Position numbers and translations under genes: made by a program. From Marsupella aquatica (Eukaryota; Marchantiophyta): 64,000 nucleotides of DNA. Below, piece by piece: positions 11,886 to 22,745 of the stretch (the first letter of the stretch is position 1; each line of letters starts with the position of its first letter). The notes beneath the pieces were generated by a model. It had not been told where the DNA came from. It saw only the letters and a program-made list of their open reading frames with translations, and did not search any database. The DNA lies in contig OZ316891.1 of NCBI GenBank assembly GCA_973895155.1, forward strand, positions 21,514,001 through 21,578,000. The letters are read 5' to 3'.

Positions 11886-13330
11886 CTATATCCACTTACT
11901 GTCCACCACTTGCTGACCCTTAGGCAACTTAACAAGCTCCCAAGTTTTGTTGTCCTTCAGTGACTGCATCTCCATTTGCATTGTTGTAGTCCACTTCTGC
12001 TTCTCCTTTGAAGCACTTACCTCATGAAATGAAGAAGGTTCCCCTTCTTCCAAATTTAACGCATCATCCTCATCATCAGCTGCAAAATTGTCCTCTTGTA
12101 GTTGAGATGAATCAACCCACTGTCCATACCTAGGAGGAGCGCGTACAATGCGACCATATGTTCTTCTAGCCGATGACTCCGGTTGAATTGCATCTACTAG
12201 TACAATTTGAAGCTCAACAACATCCACTTGCTGCTCACCAGCATTAACAAACTCCTCTTGTTCCTCTGGCACAGGAACTAGCTCCATGCTTGAAGCACAT
12301 CCTTCTCTCCGATCATGCACTTCATGATCAATCTCCCCCTCAATGAGATCTGGGATAGGAGATTTCCCTTTGTCAGTATGAAAGACCTGAATATTCTCCC
12401 CCTCCTTCAATAATTTGGATTCATTGAAGGAAACATCCCTATTGACAACAAGCTTATAGGCAATAGGATCCCATAGCATGTAGGCCTTCACACCACTCTG
12501 ATACCCAAGAAAAATACATTTCTTGGATGTAGGATCCAACTTGGTCCTATTCTGCTTTGGTGTGAGAACATATGCATCACTTCCAAAAACTACCAAGCCA
12601 TGATAGTCTGCTTGCCGCTTATAACGCATTTCAAATGACGTTTTGAAATTGATTGCACTAGAAGGAGAAAAATTTACCAAATAAGCTGCAATATTGACAG
12701 CTTCTACCCAAAAATTTTGTGCTAAACCTGATTGGCTCAGCATACTCCGTGACCGCTCCCATAGTGTTTGATTGAGCCTCTCAGTGACACCATTCTGCTG
12801 CGGAGTATAAACTGTGATGAGCTGGTGAGTTATCCCCTGTTCTGCACAATACTCTTCAAATTCTATTGAAGTATACTCCCCGTCGTTGTCTGACCTCAGA
12901 CCCTTCACCCTGGTATCCAAACACTTAATCGTGTTTCCTGTCTGATTCTCCACTTGGGCCTTCTACTTTGTAAAAATGGACAAGACATCGGACTTATGCA
13001 TCATGAAACAAATCCAGACAAATCTCAAGTAATCATCAATGAAGGATACATAGTCCAATTTTCCAAAATGTGAGGGAGTTGGGGATGGTCCTCACACGTC
13101 ACTATGTATGTACTCAAGAACCGCTTTGGAACAATGAGTTCCAACACCAAAAGCACGATGATGCTGCTTTCAAAAAATGCAATGCTCACAAAAATCCAAT
13201 TTACAAGACTGCAAATAAAAAATGAGCCAATTCTTCTATAAGATAGCCAAACCCTTCTCACTCATGTGGCCTAGCCGTGAATGCCACAATTGTCATTTCC
13301 TCGTGAGACTTGGTTACATTGGCCTCTCCG
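11886..13330 (-). pseudogene. Copia integrase with GAG-pre-integrase remnant
   Basis: The longest frame (11886-12953, 355 residues) has the second catalytic Asp in GLRSDNDGEYTSIEF and the Glu in YTPQQNGVTERLNQT, followed by the conserved linker to RT with a Tyr-Gly-Arg and acidic stretch. Upstream in broken frames lie the first Asp region (EYIHSDVWG-like, near 13100) and the pre-integrase motif WHSRLGHMSEKGL near 13270. Stops at about 12960 and around 13100-13260 separate these pieces. Integrase inserts the cDNA; this copy could not be translated whole. Confidence 0.88.
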
Positions 13331-13805
13331 CATACTATATTGCCCTGCAGCACATACAAATTCTTCTATCTGCTCCCCTTTAAAATCACTGTCTCTCCCG
13401 ACATGACTTGAAGTTCACCATCAATTAATTGCCATTGATGACCATTTGTATCCAGCACATCGAGTGAAATAAAATTCTTACGCATGCCAAATACAAACCT
13501 GACTCCAAACACTGTAATGCCATCAACATTTGAATCTTTACAGACCCAATACCCTCAACTCGACAGGAGTGATCATTTCCCATCAAAATTGAACCGTTTG
13601 ACACAGAATAATAATTGAAATACTCATGAATGTAATAAATGTGAAAGGAGAAAACATAATCAAGAATTCACACATCGTTTGCTCTCCTAGATGATGTGCA
13701 CAGGGCATACTCCTAGCTTCATAAAACATACTCATCATTGAGTAAATCAACTTCTTCATCAGCACTAGCCACATTGGCTGATGAAGATTCAGTTGCCTTA
13801 CCCTT
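13331..13805 (-). pseudogene. Copia protease/linker region, degraded
   Basis: Conceptual translation across frameshifts recovers the usual copia phrases VEGIGSVKIQM, then GVRFVFGMRKNFISLDVLD. The protease active-site area just downstream of the zinc knuckle is badly degraded and I cannot point to an intact Asp-Ser/Thr-Gly. Confidence 0.7.
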
Positions 13806-14716
13806 ACAATCCGTCTTAACGTGACCAACCTTGTGACACTTCCAGCAGACTACTAGCTTTCTCTCTTGGGACTTCCCCCTTGAAGCAAATCTTGTCCTAG
13901 ATTTACTTCATCCCTTGCCATTTGTGCGTTGCTCGGGATGCCGTTGTGACCTCCCATGATTCACATTCAAGGTAGCACCAGACGACGATGCTGTCTAGGC
14001 TTGACCCAGTTTCTTCTGTGCATTATCTGATAGCAAAGAGCTTACCACCTCATCGTATGAAATAGACTTCAGGTCTCTATACAAGAGAACCTGCTTCAAA
14101 TCCTGATAAGATGGGGGTAATGAGCTGAGAAGAACCAAGGCCTTGTCTTCTTCTTCAACGCCCTTATCGAGATTAGACAATCAACAACTAGGATGTCGAA
14201 TTCATCCAAGTGATCCTGAAGCTTGTTCCCTTCTTTGAGCCTAAGGCTCATCAAGAGAGACTTCTTGTACAATCGGTCTGATGCATCCTCCCGATAGTAC
14301 TTCTCCCTTAAGACTTTGAATAGAGATGCATAATCCGCGTAGTCATCCAACTTCTTGATGATACGCGGCTTCAGATAAAGCATCACCGCATTCACTACAA
14401 TCACTTGTTTTTGCCTCCACCTTTTTAGTGGAATCTGCTCCTTATTATCGTACATCTCGCACGCAGAGAGAAGATGATCTAGGCCCATAGCACAAAGAAC
14501 TCCTTTCACTTGCTTCTCCTAGAGCAAGTAGTCCGTACGCCCATCATACTTTTCCACCTCAAATTTGACACCTCCAAACCTGGATGCCATCTTTTTTTCC
14601 TTCACAACCCCCTCTACTTGCTGCACCGGTGATTGTACCGGTGTCACGTGCGCTTCCTCTTGCTCCTCTCTCTCCTTTTCAAACCGTCGTTGTGATCCTC
14701 GTACTTCAAGATCCAC
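13806..14716 (-). pseudogene. Copia gag with CCHC zinc knuckle, broken
   Basis: Capsid-like protein. MASRFGGVKFEVEKYDG (start near 14590) is the usual gag opening; an upstream in-frame ATG gives a start at 14716. A TAG at 14519-14521 interrupts the frame just where gag proteins of this family usually have a Trp (FxLW-type). The frame then runs LCAMGLDHLL, YKKSLLMSLRLKEGNKLQDH and, after a shift, ALVLLSSLPPSYQ. The nucleic-acid-binding knuckle CWKCHKVGHVKTDC lies at 13806-13850 with intact C-x2-C-x4-H-x4-C spacing. Confidence 0.88.
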
Positions 14717-14768
14717 TTCACTAGTATATTTTTGTAGTTTTTCCGATGCTCCGGTCGCGGCCTAAAAG

Positions 14769-15361
14769 ATGCGTCCCATGCCCTTCCTATCGGACATGTC
14801 CGATATTTTAAGATTGGATAACTTAGATTCAGAATCTGAGGGCGTGGCACCCATCCCTGTGCCTCCAATTGGTGCAACATCTCGAGGGCGTGAAGGTAGT
14901 CAGTCTAGACAGAGGACACATGATGGTGGTAGGGGTCGTAGTGTTGGAGGAAGTAGTGAGGGTGCTCGTGTAGAAGGTGCATCTTGCCATACAGTGGCTG
15001 GTGGGGCTAGTGGTTCTCATCGCTCTGCTCCTGGTAGCGGGGGTGGTAGTAGGGCACCCAATGGTTTGCACCGATCGATTTCTGGTAGTGGGGATGGTAG
15101 TAGGGCACTTGATGGTTTGCACTGGTCGACTTCTGGTAGGGGGGTGGTAATAGGGCACCCGATGGTTTACACCGGTCCATTTCTGGTGGGGGGGCAGGGC
15201 GGGGGTGGCACTGGGGCCCCTAGTGGTTCTCATCGGGCGGGTTCTGGTGGGGGGGAGGGACCAGGACTCCTGGTGGTTCTCATCGTGCAGGTTCTAGTGG
15301 GGGGGTGGTAGTGGGGCACCTGGTGGTTATCACTGGTCCGCTTCTGGTGGGGGGGTGGCAT
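14769..15361 (+). pseudogene. Gly/Ser/His-rich low-complexity reading frame, first part
   Basis: This frame opposes the host copia element. It opens with an ordinary N-terminus (MRPMPFLSDMSDILRLDNL), then an acidic patch (DSESEG), then a basic RGREGSQSRQRT patch, then repeats of about 50-55 bp encoding Gly-Ser-rich units with GSH or GLH steps. The reading frame slips near 15150 and again near 15260, so the encoded repeat changes character. It is interrupted by element A at 15362 and picks up at 16692. No family is recognised. It belongs to an insertion within the copia leader whose ends I could not define. Confidence 0.45.
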
Positions 15362-15489
15362 CGGTGTCGTGATAATTTAATTATTCATGATAAAATCATT
15401 ACCACTAAGTATATTAGTAAGTATATAGGTTAGATTTATATTTTATTACGGGGTAACTAAATAATTTGACTATTACGTATGTGCATGCA

Positions 15490-15840
15490 AGGTAAGCGAC
15501 TATACAAACCACAAGATGCATGCACAAATTGTTTGGATGCATGTGCAAATTGTTTTATTTGCATGCAATAGTCGTTTTATGTGCATGCAAGGTGAGCAAA
15601 TGTGCAAGCCACAAGGTGCATGCACAAATTGTTTTATTTGCATGCATTAGTTGTTTTATGTGCATGCAAGGTGAGCAAATATGCAAGCCACAAGGTGCAT
15701 GCACAAATTGTTTTAGATGCATGCAAATTGTTTTATGCGCATGCATTAGTTATTTTATGCACATCAAGGTAAGCAAATGTGCAAGCCACAAGGTGCATGC
15801 ATGCACAAATTGTTTTACGTGCATGCATTATTTGTTTTGA
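15490..15840 (+). repeat. Tandem array inside element A
   Basis: About four units of 70-95 bp built on TGCATGCACAAATTGTTTTA and GTGCATGCAAGGTGAGCAAA. Element C has an array of the same words in the same place; element B has a different array there. Confidence 0.85.
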
Positions 15841-15919
15841 TTGCAATAGTACTAGCACACATTCTTACGTTGGATGTGTGCCACTTGGCTTTTATCCAAG
15901 CGTTTGGGCGTAATCCATG

Positions 15920-15960
15920 CCCTCTTGGATTCAATATAAATAAAGTGGTGATGGGCACTC
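15920..15960 (+). promoter_or_regulatory. Conserved TATA-type box in element A
   Basis: TATAAATAAAGTGGTGA occurs here and, inverted, in B (near 20200) and C (near 23505), each a similar distance before the conserved ORF. Conservation across copies suggests a promoter belonging to the element. Confidence 0.5.
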
Positions 15961-16193
15961 TCTCTTCATTCCCACATTTTGAGAATTTTTGCGTCGAAGC
16001 GATCCTCTTTTCTTCTCTCATCTTTCTCTTCTATTCTTTGCCTTATGTACATAGTAGTGGGGCATCCTTTGGCCCGGATAGCAAATGAATGAGTGATAGA
16101 CTTATAGATGGGACCTTAGAGAACAAGGTCTCTTTGGGAACTTAGGGGTGGGGCATCTTTTGGCTCGGATAGCAAAGGAACACAAAAGTCATT

Positions 16194-16640
16194 ATGAATC
16201 TAGGAGGGAGAGATATCTCTAATCTTCCCCTTCGTAACCCATTTTTGGTTAGAGTTCATCTTTTAGACAGGCCATCCATGAAGCAACATTTAACTTATCA
16301 CTTTGGAGCTCAATTTGCAGCTGTTGTTATGAGTTCTAATGAGCCAATAGTGTACCCAGTGATGTCTTATCGAGAGGAGTGGGAGTGTATTATCTTTGTC
16401 CTTTATTGAGTCATGAATCTAAATAGGAGTCTAGATGACATTTCTATTTCATTTTCTCTTGGAGATATTAGGATTGTATGTCGTAAAAAAATTAGTTTTT
16501 GAGATGTGTTGATCCGCAAGTATGGTGAAGTAGGATTTAATAGTATATTAATTTCACTTGAACCTTTCTTAATATCCACCACCCTTCTTACAAGAGTTAT
16601 CATTTTGGTTTTAGTGTAAAACTTATGGGCATGCAAGGTT
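16194..16640 (+). pseudogene. Conserved short ORF pair of the A/B/C repeat family (copy A)
   Basis: The first frame, 71 residues, contains LPLRNPFLVRVHLLDRPSMK, HLTYHFGAQFAAV and YPVMSYREEWECIIFVLY. It ends in TGA at 16407-16409. In the same frame a second stretch starts at ATG 16413 (MNLNRSLDDISISFSLGDIR) with one TGA inside. Copies B and C encode clearly related proteins, so the coding sense was kept for some time. I do not recognise the product. The stops make this copy non-functional. Confidence 0.5.
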
Positions 16641-16691
16641 GATTTCATAAGAGCCAACATGCTCTTACCAGAAAATACTGTCACCCGGACA

Positions 16692-17206
16692 CCGGGGCTC
16701 CTAGTGGTTCTCGTCATTCAGGGGCTGCAGGTGGCGGGAGTAGTGGGGCACATGCTGCTTTTTGTCATTCAGGGGCTGGTGGTGGGGAGGGTAGTGGGAC
16801 CCCTGTTGGTTCTCACCAGTTAGTTGGGGATGGGGGCAGTGCCCCAGTTGACCAATTAGAGGCCAACCAGGGTACTACGAGCGTTGGAGGCAATGGCGGT
16901 GGTGCGAGTGGGTCTCACCAGTCGGGTGCCATCGGGGGTGATGGCTCTCACCACTCTGGCACCCAAGTGGGTAGTGGGGATGCATCCTTTCATACTTGCT
17001 CTGCTGGTGGGGATGTTGCACCACCTTCGCATGACTCAAGAGGTGTGTCTGGTGGTAATGCCCGTGGAAGTAGTGGTACAACAAGTCCTAGCACCACAGG
17101 TGCAGGTGGGTCACATGCCCCCATTGACGAGGCCCTAGAGGTAGTGCCAGCTGCTAGTACCCCACCATCAAGATCTCGCACCCGTTCCAAGAAAAGGAAG
17201 GGATGA
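16692..17206 (+). pseudogene. Gly/Ser/His-rich reading frame, second part
   Basis: Continuation after element A. It reads GAPSGSRHSG then many Gly-Ser-His steps (GGSSGAH, SHQSGAIGGDGSHHSG) and ends with a basic tail SRSRTRSKKRKG before TGA, which could be a nuclear-localisation signal. The 5' and 3' halves make one gene split by the insertion. Function unknown. Confidence 0.45.
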
Positions 17207-18488
17207 CATGCACCAGGATATGGATAGGGCAGCCTAGGATAGGCCCATTTATAGGTAGGCATTTTGCCGATTGACTTAGAGTACACTTGTGCATTTAGTA
17301 CTTAACATGTTCATTTGGCAAGGCCAGGCCAGTGATCCTATTTTGTATATCTATTTTGGGGTCTCCCCTTTTTGATTATATATTTATACCTTTTTTCCTA
17401 CACATAGATACTGGGGTCTATGTGTGTCACCATCTTAATACCCTAATTCAGCCCCCAAAATCCAATAAAAACCCCAAATTTATGAGCCCTACTCTATTGC
17501 TTCCGATCTACTTCCAATACTAGATTTGACGCTCAGTCCGATACACATTCAGTTGCTACTATATTTGCAATGTCCGATGCCACATCCTACGCACTTACCA
17601 AATTAAAAAATAACACAACGTCCGATACTTATAATTACGCAATTTCCAATTTTTAAATAAATGGATAAACCAATATTATTAGAATCGGAGAATGATTGCA
17701 TGTGTACAATGCCTTGCATGCAGTAGCTGCCTCATTTTTGAAACTCTTTGCATCGGGCGTGATTTTATTCGATACCCTCTGAGTCGATCTATGCGATTAC
17801 TACAACATCAGAAAGTCCGAAGGAGATCCGATTTTGGTATCCGATGGTTGAAACAACGAACAATGCCATATGAGAAACATCGGAAATATGGTTTTCTATG
17901 GAACATTTTTCCGAAGGAATCCAATGTCTGTAGAGTTGGAAAATGCCCAATAATGTACTAGTGCTTTTTCAAAAATCTCCTTTGAATCACTCATGTGAGA
18001 ATGCAAGAAAAAATGACATTTTCTCAACTTCTTCAAAGAACTCAAAACTTATCACCGCCATGTAGCCCACGAGCCTAGCTTTCCAACATTGAAAACCAGA
18101 ATCAAAACCAAACTCCGACGTAAAAGTTATTCACTTTTTGGTCGGGGTGGGTAAAACTTGGAATTCTCCCCCGTTTTGACCACCTCGGGGAATAACCAAA
18201 ATGTGAACTAGTACCCGACATCGAAAATGCAATTTGATTTGTGCACCGCGTTGTCAACTCTGATGGCTAGCAACTTGCCGAAGACGAACAAAAAAAGTTA
18301 CGATTTGGCGGACGAAATCTTTGACGGACGGCCCAAAACACGCTCTATGTTTTTCAAGAATATTCTCACACAGAGCAACAGGGCTCACAGGGGGCCGTTC
18401 CCCCTGTCCAAGCAATTAAAGTGGAGGGCGGCAGGTCCCGAGATGCGATAGCCAATCAAAAACCGGGAAAAGGAAAATTAAAAAATGC
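17207..18488. other. Non-coding flank of the Gly-rich insertion and copia leader
   Basis: AT-rich sequence with recurring GTCCGAT/ATCGGA words. The junction between the inserted Gly-rich element and the original copia leader lies somewhere here but cannot be placed without another copy to compare. Small frames show no recognisable domain. Confidence 0.4.
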
Positions 18489-18489
18489 T

Positions 18490-18846
18490 TTAAGGGGGTG
18501 TCCCGGGGGGTGTGGATCCCCTTAAGAAAATCACGGAGGTATAGGGCCAGATGTGGGGGGGTAGGAGGGGCGGCGGCATCGACAGCCGCATCCGCCTGAG
18601 TCGGGGTCGGAGGGCAGCCGCGACTCCGGAAGGAGTCGTCGGGAAGGAGAAACCGAGCGCGGGGGGGCATACTGCAGCCAGCCGATGGGCGGGGAGGAAA
18701 AAACTCTGGGCGGGAGGGTTTAGCCTGAATGGGCGTACATGGGAGGGCAAGCGACAGGCGTAAAGGGAGGGGAGCGACGGGCGAGGGAGGGGGATCAAGG
18801 GGATCGTGTGTGTATACGCACACAAGCCTTTAAGAAACCCCCTTAA
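18490..18846. mobile_element. MITE-like element with inverted ends and TTAA flanks
   Basis: Left end TTAA|GGGGGTGTC, right end (plus) GAAACCCCC|TTAA. The short inverted repeat GGGGGTKTC and TTA/TTAA flanks fit a PIF/Harbinger-type or piggyBac-type MITE. About 350 bp, GC-rich, with long but meaningless minus frames. The left end also folds on itself (TTAAGGGG...CCCCTTAA within 34 bp). Confidence 0.5.
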
Positions 18847-19477
18847 AAACCCTAAAGAAAAATGGCCCCCAACAATACAAAGGGTTTAACCGGAGCCAAA
18901 TCCACACTCATCACCGGTAAGGGCCCGAAAAGAATTTCTCTCCAATGTGCAATGGAGGTTGAGAGAGAAAGAGAGAGAGAGAAAGAGAGAGAGAATATTT
19001 TTCGAACAAAAAATTGGCCCGTAAGAAATCCAAAAAAGCTTGTGGAAATCAAACAAAAAAAGCTTGCACCTTGTAACGTTCGGATTACGGTGAGGAATCA
19101 AAAACCGATGTCGATGGGTGGGAAAGATTTGCGCACCGGCACTATTTACTGGTCAATCAATGGCAAAAGTTCAAAACTCCTTCCTCCGATGGGCAAAACC
19201 GTCAATCTTGGACTCAAAACGATCACCTCTTTGTGATCTCTTCGTTCAGCCTAAGCACTTCACGTCTCTCCCTCCAAGTTGAGCGCAATGACAAAAAACC
19301 CCGCTCAGGCAAAAGAGGACTCCATAGCCAGTCAGAAAATCAGAATACTCCTTTTGCTCGTTGCGACGCACTCGTTACAAACTCGACAACAAACCATCTA
19401 CCAAAACGATCTGCTCGTCCCGATCTACAAGTAGAGCTATAGCATGCGACGCTCCTTCGCCGTAGAGCTCACACCAT
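18847..19477 (-). other. Copia leader segment
   Basis: On the minus strand this is 5' untranslated leader of the copia element, between insertions. It holds a GA microsatellite and no open frame with a recognisable product. Confidence 0.5.
18961..18994. repeat. (GA)n microsatellite
   Basis: A run of GAGAGA with GAAAGA interruptions, 34 bp, in the copia leader. Confidence 0.9.
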
Positions 19478-20604
19478 TGTCCGGGTGACCGTGTTTTCTG
19501 GCAAGAGCATGTTCGCTCTTATGAAGTTAACTTTGCATGCTCATAAGTTCTACACTAAAATCAAAATGATAATTCTAGTAACAAGGGTAGTGGGTATTAA
19601 GAAAGGTTCAGGTGAAACTAAAATACTGTTAAACCCTACTTCACCATACTTGCGGACCAACACATCATAAAAATTAGTTTTCTTCCGACATATGATCCTA
19701 ATATCTCCAAGAGAAAATGAAACAGGAATATCATCCGGACTCCTATTCAGATCCATGACTTCAATAAATGACAAAGATGATGCACTCCCACTCCTCTCGG
19801 TACGACACCACTAGGTATATTATTGGCTCGTTAGAAACCATAACAGCAGTTGCAAACTGAGCTCCAAAATGATAGGTTAGATGTTGCCTCATAGATAGTT
19901 TGTCTAAAAGACGGATTCTAATCAAAAACGGATTACGAAGGGGAAGATCAGGGATAATTCTCTCTCTTGGATTCATGATGGCTCTCCTATTCCTTTGTTA
20001 TCCGGGCCAAAGGACGCCCCACCCCTACATTCCCAAAGAAACCTTATTCCCTAAGGTCCCATCTATAAGTCTACCACTCATTCCTTTGCTATCCGGGCCA
20101 AAGGACGCCCCACTACTATGTTCAAGGCACAAAAGAGCTTCACAACCTTGAATGATAAACACTGCGGAATGAGGGGAGAGTGCCCCTCACCACTTTATTT
20201 ATAGTGGACACCAAGAGGACATGGATCAAGCCCAAGCACTTGGATGAAGGCCAAGTGTCAAACATCTAATACCTAAGAGTGTGCTAGTACTGTTTATAGT
20301 TGGTGAAACTACTTTTAGTAGGTGGAACTTACTACCGTGCGTTGGTGGAACTACTATGCGTTGGTGGACCTACTATGCATTGGTGGACCTACTGTGCGTT
20401 GGTAGAACTGCTGTGCGTTGGTGAATATTATTGTAGTTGGTGGAACTACTCATATGCATTGATGGAACTACTATAGTCTGTTAATATAGCTAAAGAAGTT
20501 TAATAAAGTCTAAATTTAATAATCTAACTACTAAATTACTTATATAATCTATAGCATATTAAAATAAATAATTTTTTATAACTTAAGAGAAAATCACGAC
20601 ACCG
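19478..20604 (-). mobile_element. Repeat family element B (1.13 kb)
   Basis: Same family as A, opposite orientation. On the plus strand it runs from TGTCCGGGTGACCGTG to CACGACACCG. It interrupts the copia leader. On the minus strand it encodes the conserved ORF at 19761-19976 (71 residues, HLTYHFGAQFATAV, SYREEWECIIFVIY) and an overlapping frame at 19550-19774 (DDIPVSFSLGDIR, VRKYGEVGFNSIL) that is uninterrupted here although the same region has a stop in A. The tandem array at 20290-20470 differs from that in A and C. Confidence 0.75.
20290..20475. repeat. Tandem array inside element B
   Basis: Seven or eight units of about 20-25 bp based on GTTGGTGGAACTACTATGC. The unit is unrelated to the array at the same place in A and C. 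Confidence 0.85.
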
Positions 20605-20898
20605 TCGAGAAAACAAACTCTGGTCCCTCCTCCGAAAAACCGTCAAACATGAATGTTGTCAACTTTCTTCACAAAATCCAGAATGACAAAAACTTAGATC
20701 TCTTTGCACCACGAGCTCCATTCAGCAATTTCTTCACATCGTTAGAAAGCCCTTGCCCCGATCTATCCGTTGAGCCCATAAACTCCAAGTTTCATGTGAC
20801 AAAACTCCGGAAAATCCACCGACACTCAATGCTAGAAAAAACTATCATGAAATCCCGTCACGAACAATGTCACCTCCCAGGCATGCTTTGATACCAAT
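20605..20898 (-). other. Copia leader and primer-binding site
   Basis: The minus strand reads TTGGTATCAAAGCATG immediately inside the 5' LTR (plus 20881-20898). It matches the usual plant initiator tRNA-Met primer site TGGTATCAGAGC with one change. The rest is untranslated leader up to element B. Confidence 0.85.
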
Positions 20899-21242
20899 TG
20901 TTGAGTATAGACGACACTCGTAACAGTAAGCACATGACACATCCAACGCGCAAGTAGTCGACACAAGAGATACATGGTTTACCTTCTCGAGGCTACGTCC
21001 ACGGGAACACATAAGAGAGCTTTACTGAACTCTAAGCCCGTTGGCTATACCAAGTCTCCATAGTCTAAGCTCTCCTCATCGCTCAAGTGGCTCCATAACA
21101 ATGAGCCTAAGTTCCACTTATCCAAGAAAACACCGCTTGGCATATAGTGTGCATCCTAGTTAATCTAACCACATCTCCGACTATAAGTTAGTCTAACTAC
21201 GGTTACATGTCGTAACCCTAGACCTTGAGTAAATATCTAACA
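20899..21242 (-). repeat. 5' LTR of the copia element
   Basis: 344 bp, partner of 9917-10259; the copies differ at scattered positions and by single-base indels. It would carry promoter signals on the minus strand; I do not see an unambiguous TATA box. Confidence 0.92.
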
Positions 21243-22745
21243 ATACCGGCTACTCTCTATTGCCACAACAAGATTGCCCGAGTAATGAGATTTTCTTATC
21301 TCAAGAGCTCCTTCCAGCACCACAGAGTTTTCCCGTGCTAACGAGATTCAATTTCTTATCTCCTCATGCCTTACCTTCAGGCAATCCTGTGTTCCTCTAT
21401 TTTTTCAGAGTCAACCCGGTTGTTCTTATGGAAGGATTCAAATTCTTTTCAATGCACCGAGCTGTCATTGCTGAATTGCTGCTGAAATTCTACTGCACCT
21501 CTCTTGGCCGTAACATAAATTGTTCCTGGACTTTGTGTCCCTATGAGAAGGACTCCCATGATGACACCTGGCCTTCTCAGCAAACTCCTATATATAACAT
21601 TGCTTACCTTGTACTCAGAACCCGTAATTTTCTTTAGACGACATCCCGTTTGAGTGCACTTATAATGAAACCTCTATTTCATAATTCTTCAGTATTGTGC
21701 CCCGACCTCCGTTTTACTTGAAAACTTTTCGGTGTGTTCCTTGAACCTAAGACTACATTCTTGCTAAATTTTTAGATCTAATTCTATCTAAGACTTTTCT
21801 AAAATTCCGCTAAGCAGACCGCCTGTTCAATTGTATGCAAAGTACTATAACTACTAATGCTAACCTAATAAATATTAATCTAACTTAATCGCACCTAAGT
21901 CAGCTTGACACTCATGCTAAGTTGTCTCGATCTTCTACCATTTACTATGCATCCGCTTCCTCTGCTTAACCTTACTTGACCTCTAACTGCGGTTACTTCT
22001 AACTGTAGTTACTCTAGTTTTAACTCTAGTTAAACACTACTACTTAATTTGACATCCGATAGTGCGCACCCCATTATTTTTAGCGACAAATATGTTGACA
22101 TTGGGAGTTGGTCCAACTGAAGTGTTTAGATTGGCAGCCACATTATGCGAGGATACTCCAATTTTTCTTCTCATGCAGAGGTAGCATGCAGTTCTAGAGC
22201 AGCAGAGTTGACACCACCTACTACTACTAGTGAGACATGGCATGCAGCAACGACAAAGTTGATGGATTTGCCACCAAAACTTTGTAGAGTTTTGCACCAA
22301 GTGGGTGATGGTTAAGAGAGAATACCATCACGCCACATTACCAAGAATTGCTGGACTCGCAAGGGCTTTGTTCATCGCATGTCTCCACCCTCTTTAATTT
22401 TGGAAGGCAAGCGTATTCACCATGATCAATTCAAAGGGTTGTCCAAAATTTTCCTCACTCATAGCTTATCAAATGGGAGTAATAGTGCACAACGTGTTTT
22501 GGGTCCAAGAGTCACATAATAGAGCTCCACCAAAAAAGTTGGATTTGAGAGAGTCCAAAAAAGAAAATCAAGTAGAAGCCTAGAGGAAGGTTCAAGTGGG
22601 GACTGCATTAGAATCCACCACCAACGTCAATATAGATGCCCTGGAGTACGACAAGGAGGATTTTGAGGATGACAAAGAGGAAAAGGAGGGGGAAGCACCT
22701 CTGAATTCAGATATAGAGAGCAAAGGAGGAGCAAAAGCTTTATGA
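21243..22745. other. Copia right flank, no supported gene
   Basis: A 125-residue plus frame (21260-21637) has no recognisable domain. The stretch 21950-22040 repeats CTAACTGCGGTTACTTC-like words that resemble the end of the copia LTR, so an old LTR fragment is possible. At 22320-22740 a broken acidic frame (DALEYDKEDFEDDKEE-like) may be a relic of a retroelement gag; it is too damaged to assign. Confidence 0.4.

Larger units (their letters stand above)
15362..16691 (+). mobile_element. Repeat family element A (1.33 kb)
   Basis: Begins CGGTGTCGTGATAATTT and ends TCACCCGGACA. Removing it restores the surrounding repeat phrase (GGTGGCA joined to CCGGGGCTCC as at 15211), which shows insertion. 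Two others, B (19478-20604) and C (22746-24325), share both ends, a TATAAATAAAGTG box, a short conserved ORF and the phrase around CATGCTCTTACCAGAAAA. The ends have the TG...CA look of an LTR, so these may be solo LTRs, but I could not find a clean target duplication. Coordinates of ends are good to a few bases. Confidence 0.75.
9917..21242 (-). mobile_element. Ty1/copia LTR retrotransposon, decayed, with nested insertions
   Basis: The element is bounded by two LTRs that read TG...CA. The flanking pentamers are ATGCC (9912-9916) and ATACC (21243-21247), a target duplication with one mismatch. On the minus strand the order is LTR, primer-binding site, long leader, gag with a CCHC knuckle, protease, integrase, reverse transcriptase, RNase H, polypurine tract, LTR. 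Integrase before RT is the copia order. Several stops and frameshifts mean it cannot encode an active polyprotein. Its length of 11.3 kb is about twice a usual copia element because other elements inserted between the 5' LTR and gag: members A and B of a repeat family, a Gly/Ser-rich reading frame, and a MITE-like unit. LTR differences at many positions also point to age. Confidence 0.92.

Noticed and set aside
15490-15840. Possible CRISPR-like array in element A
   Set aside because: Units are contiguous tandem repeats without unique spacers, in a plant nuclear context.
18416-18825. Long Pro/Leu-rich minus frames near 18.5 kb
   Set aside because: They coincide with the GC-rich MITE-like element and overlap one another in different frames, as expected for GC-rich non-coding DNA.
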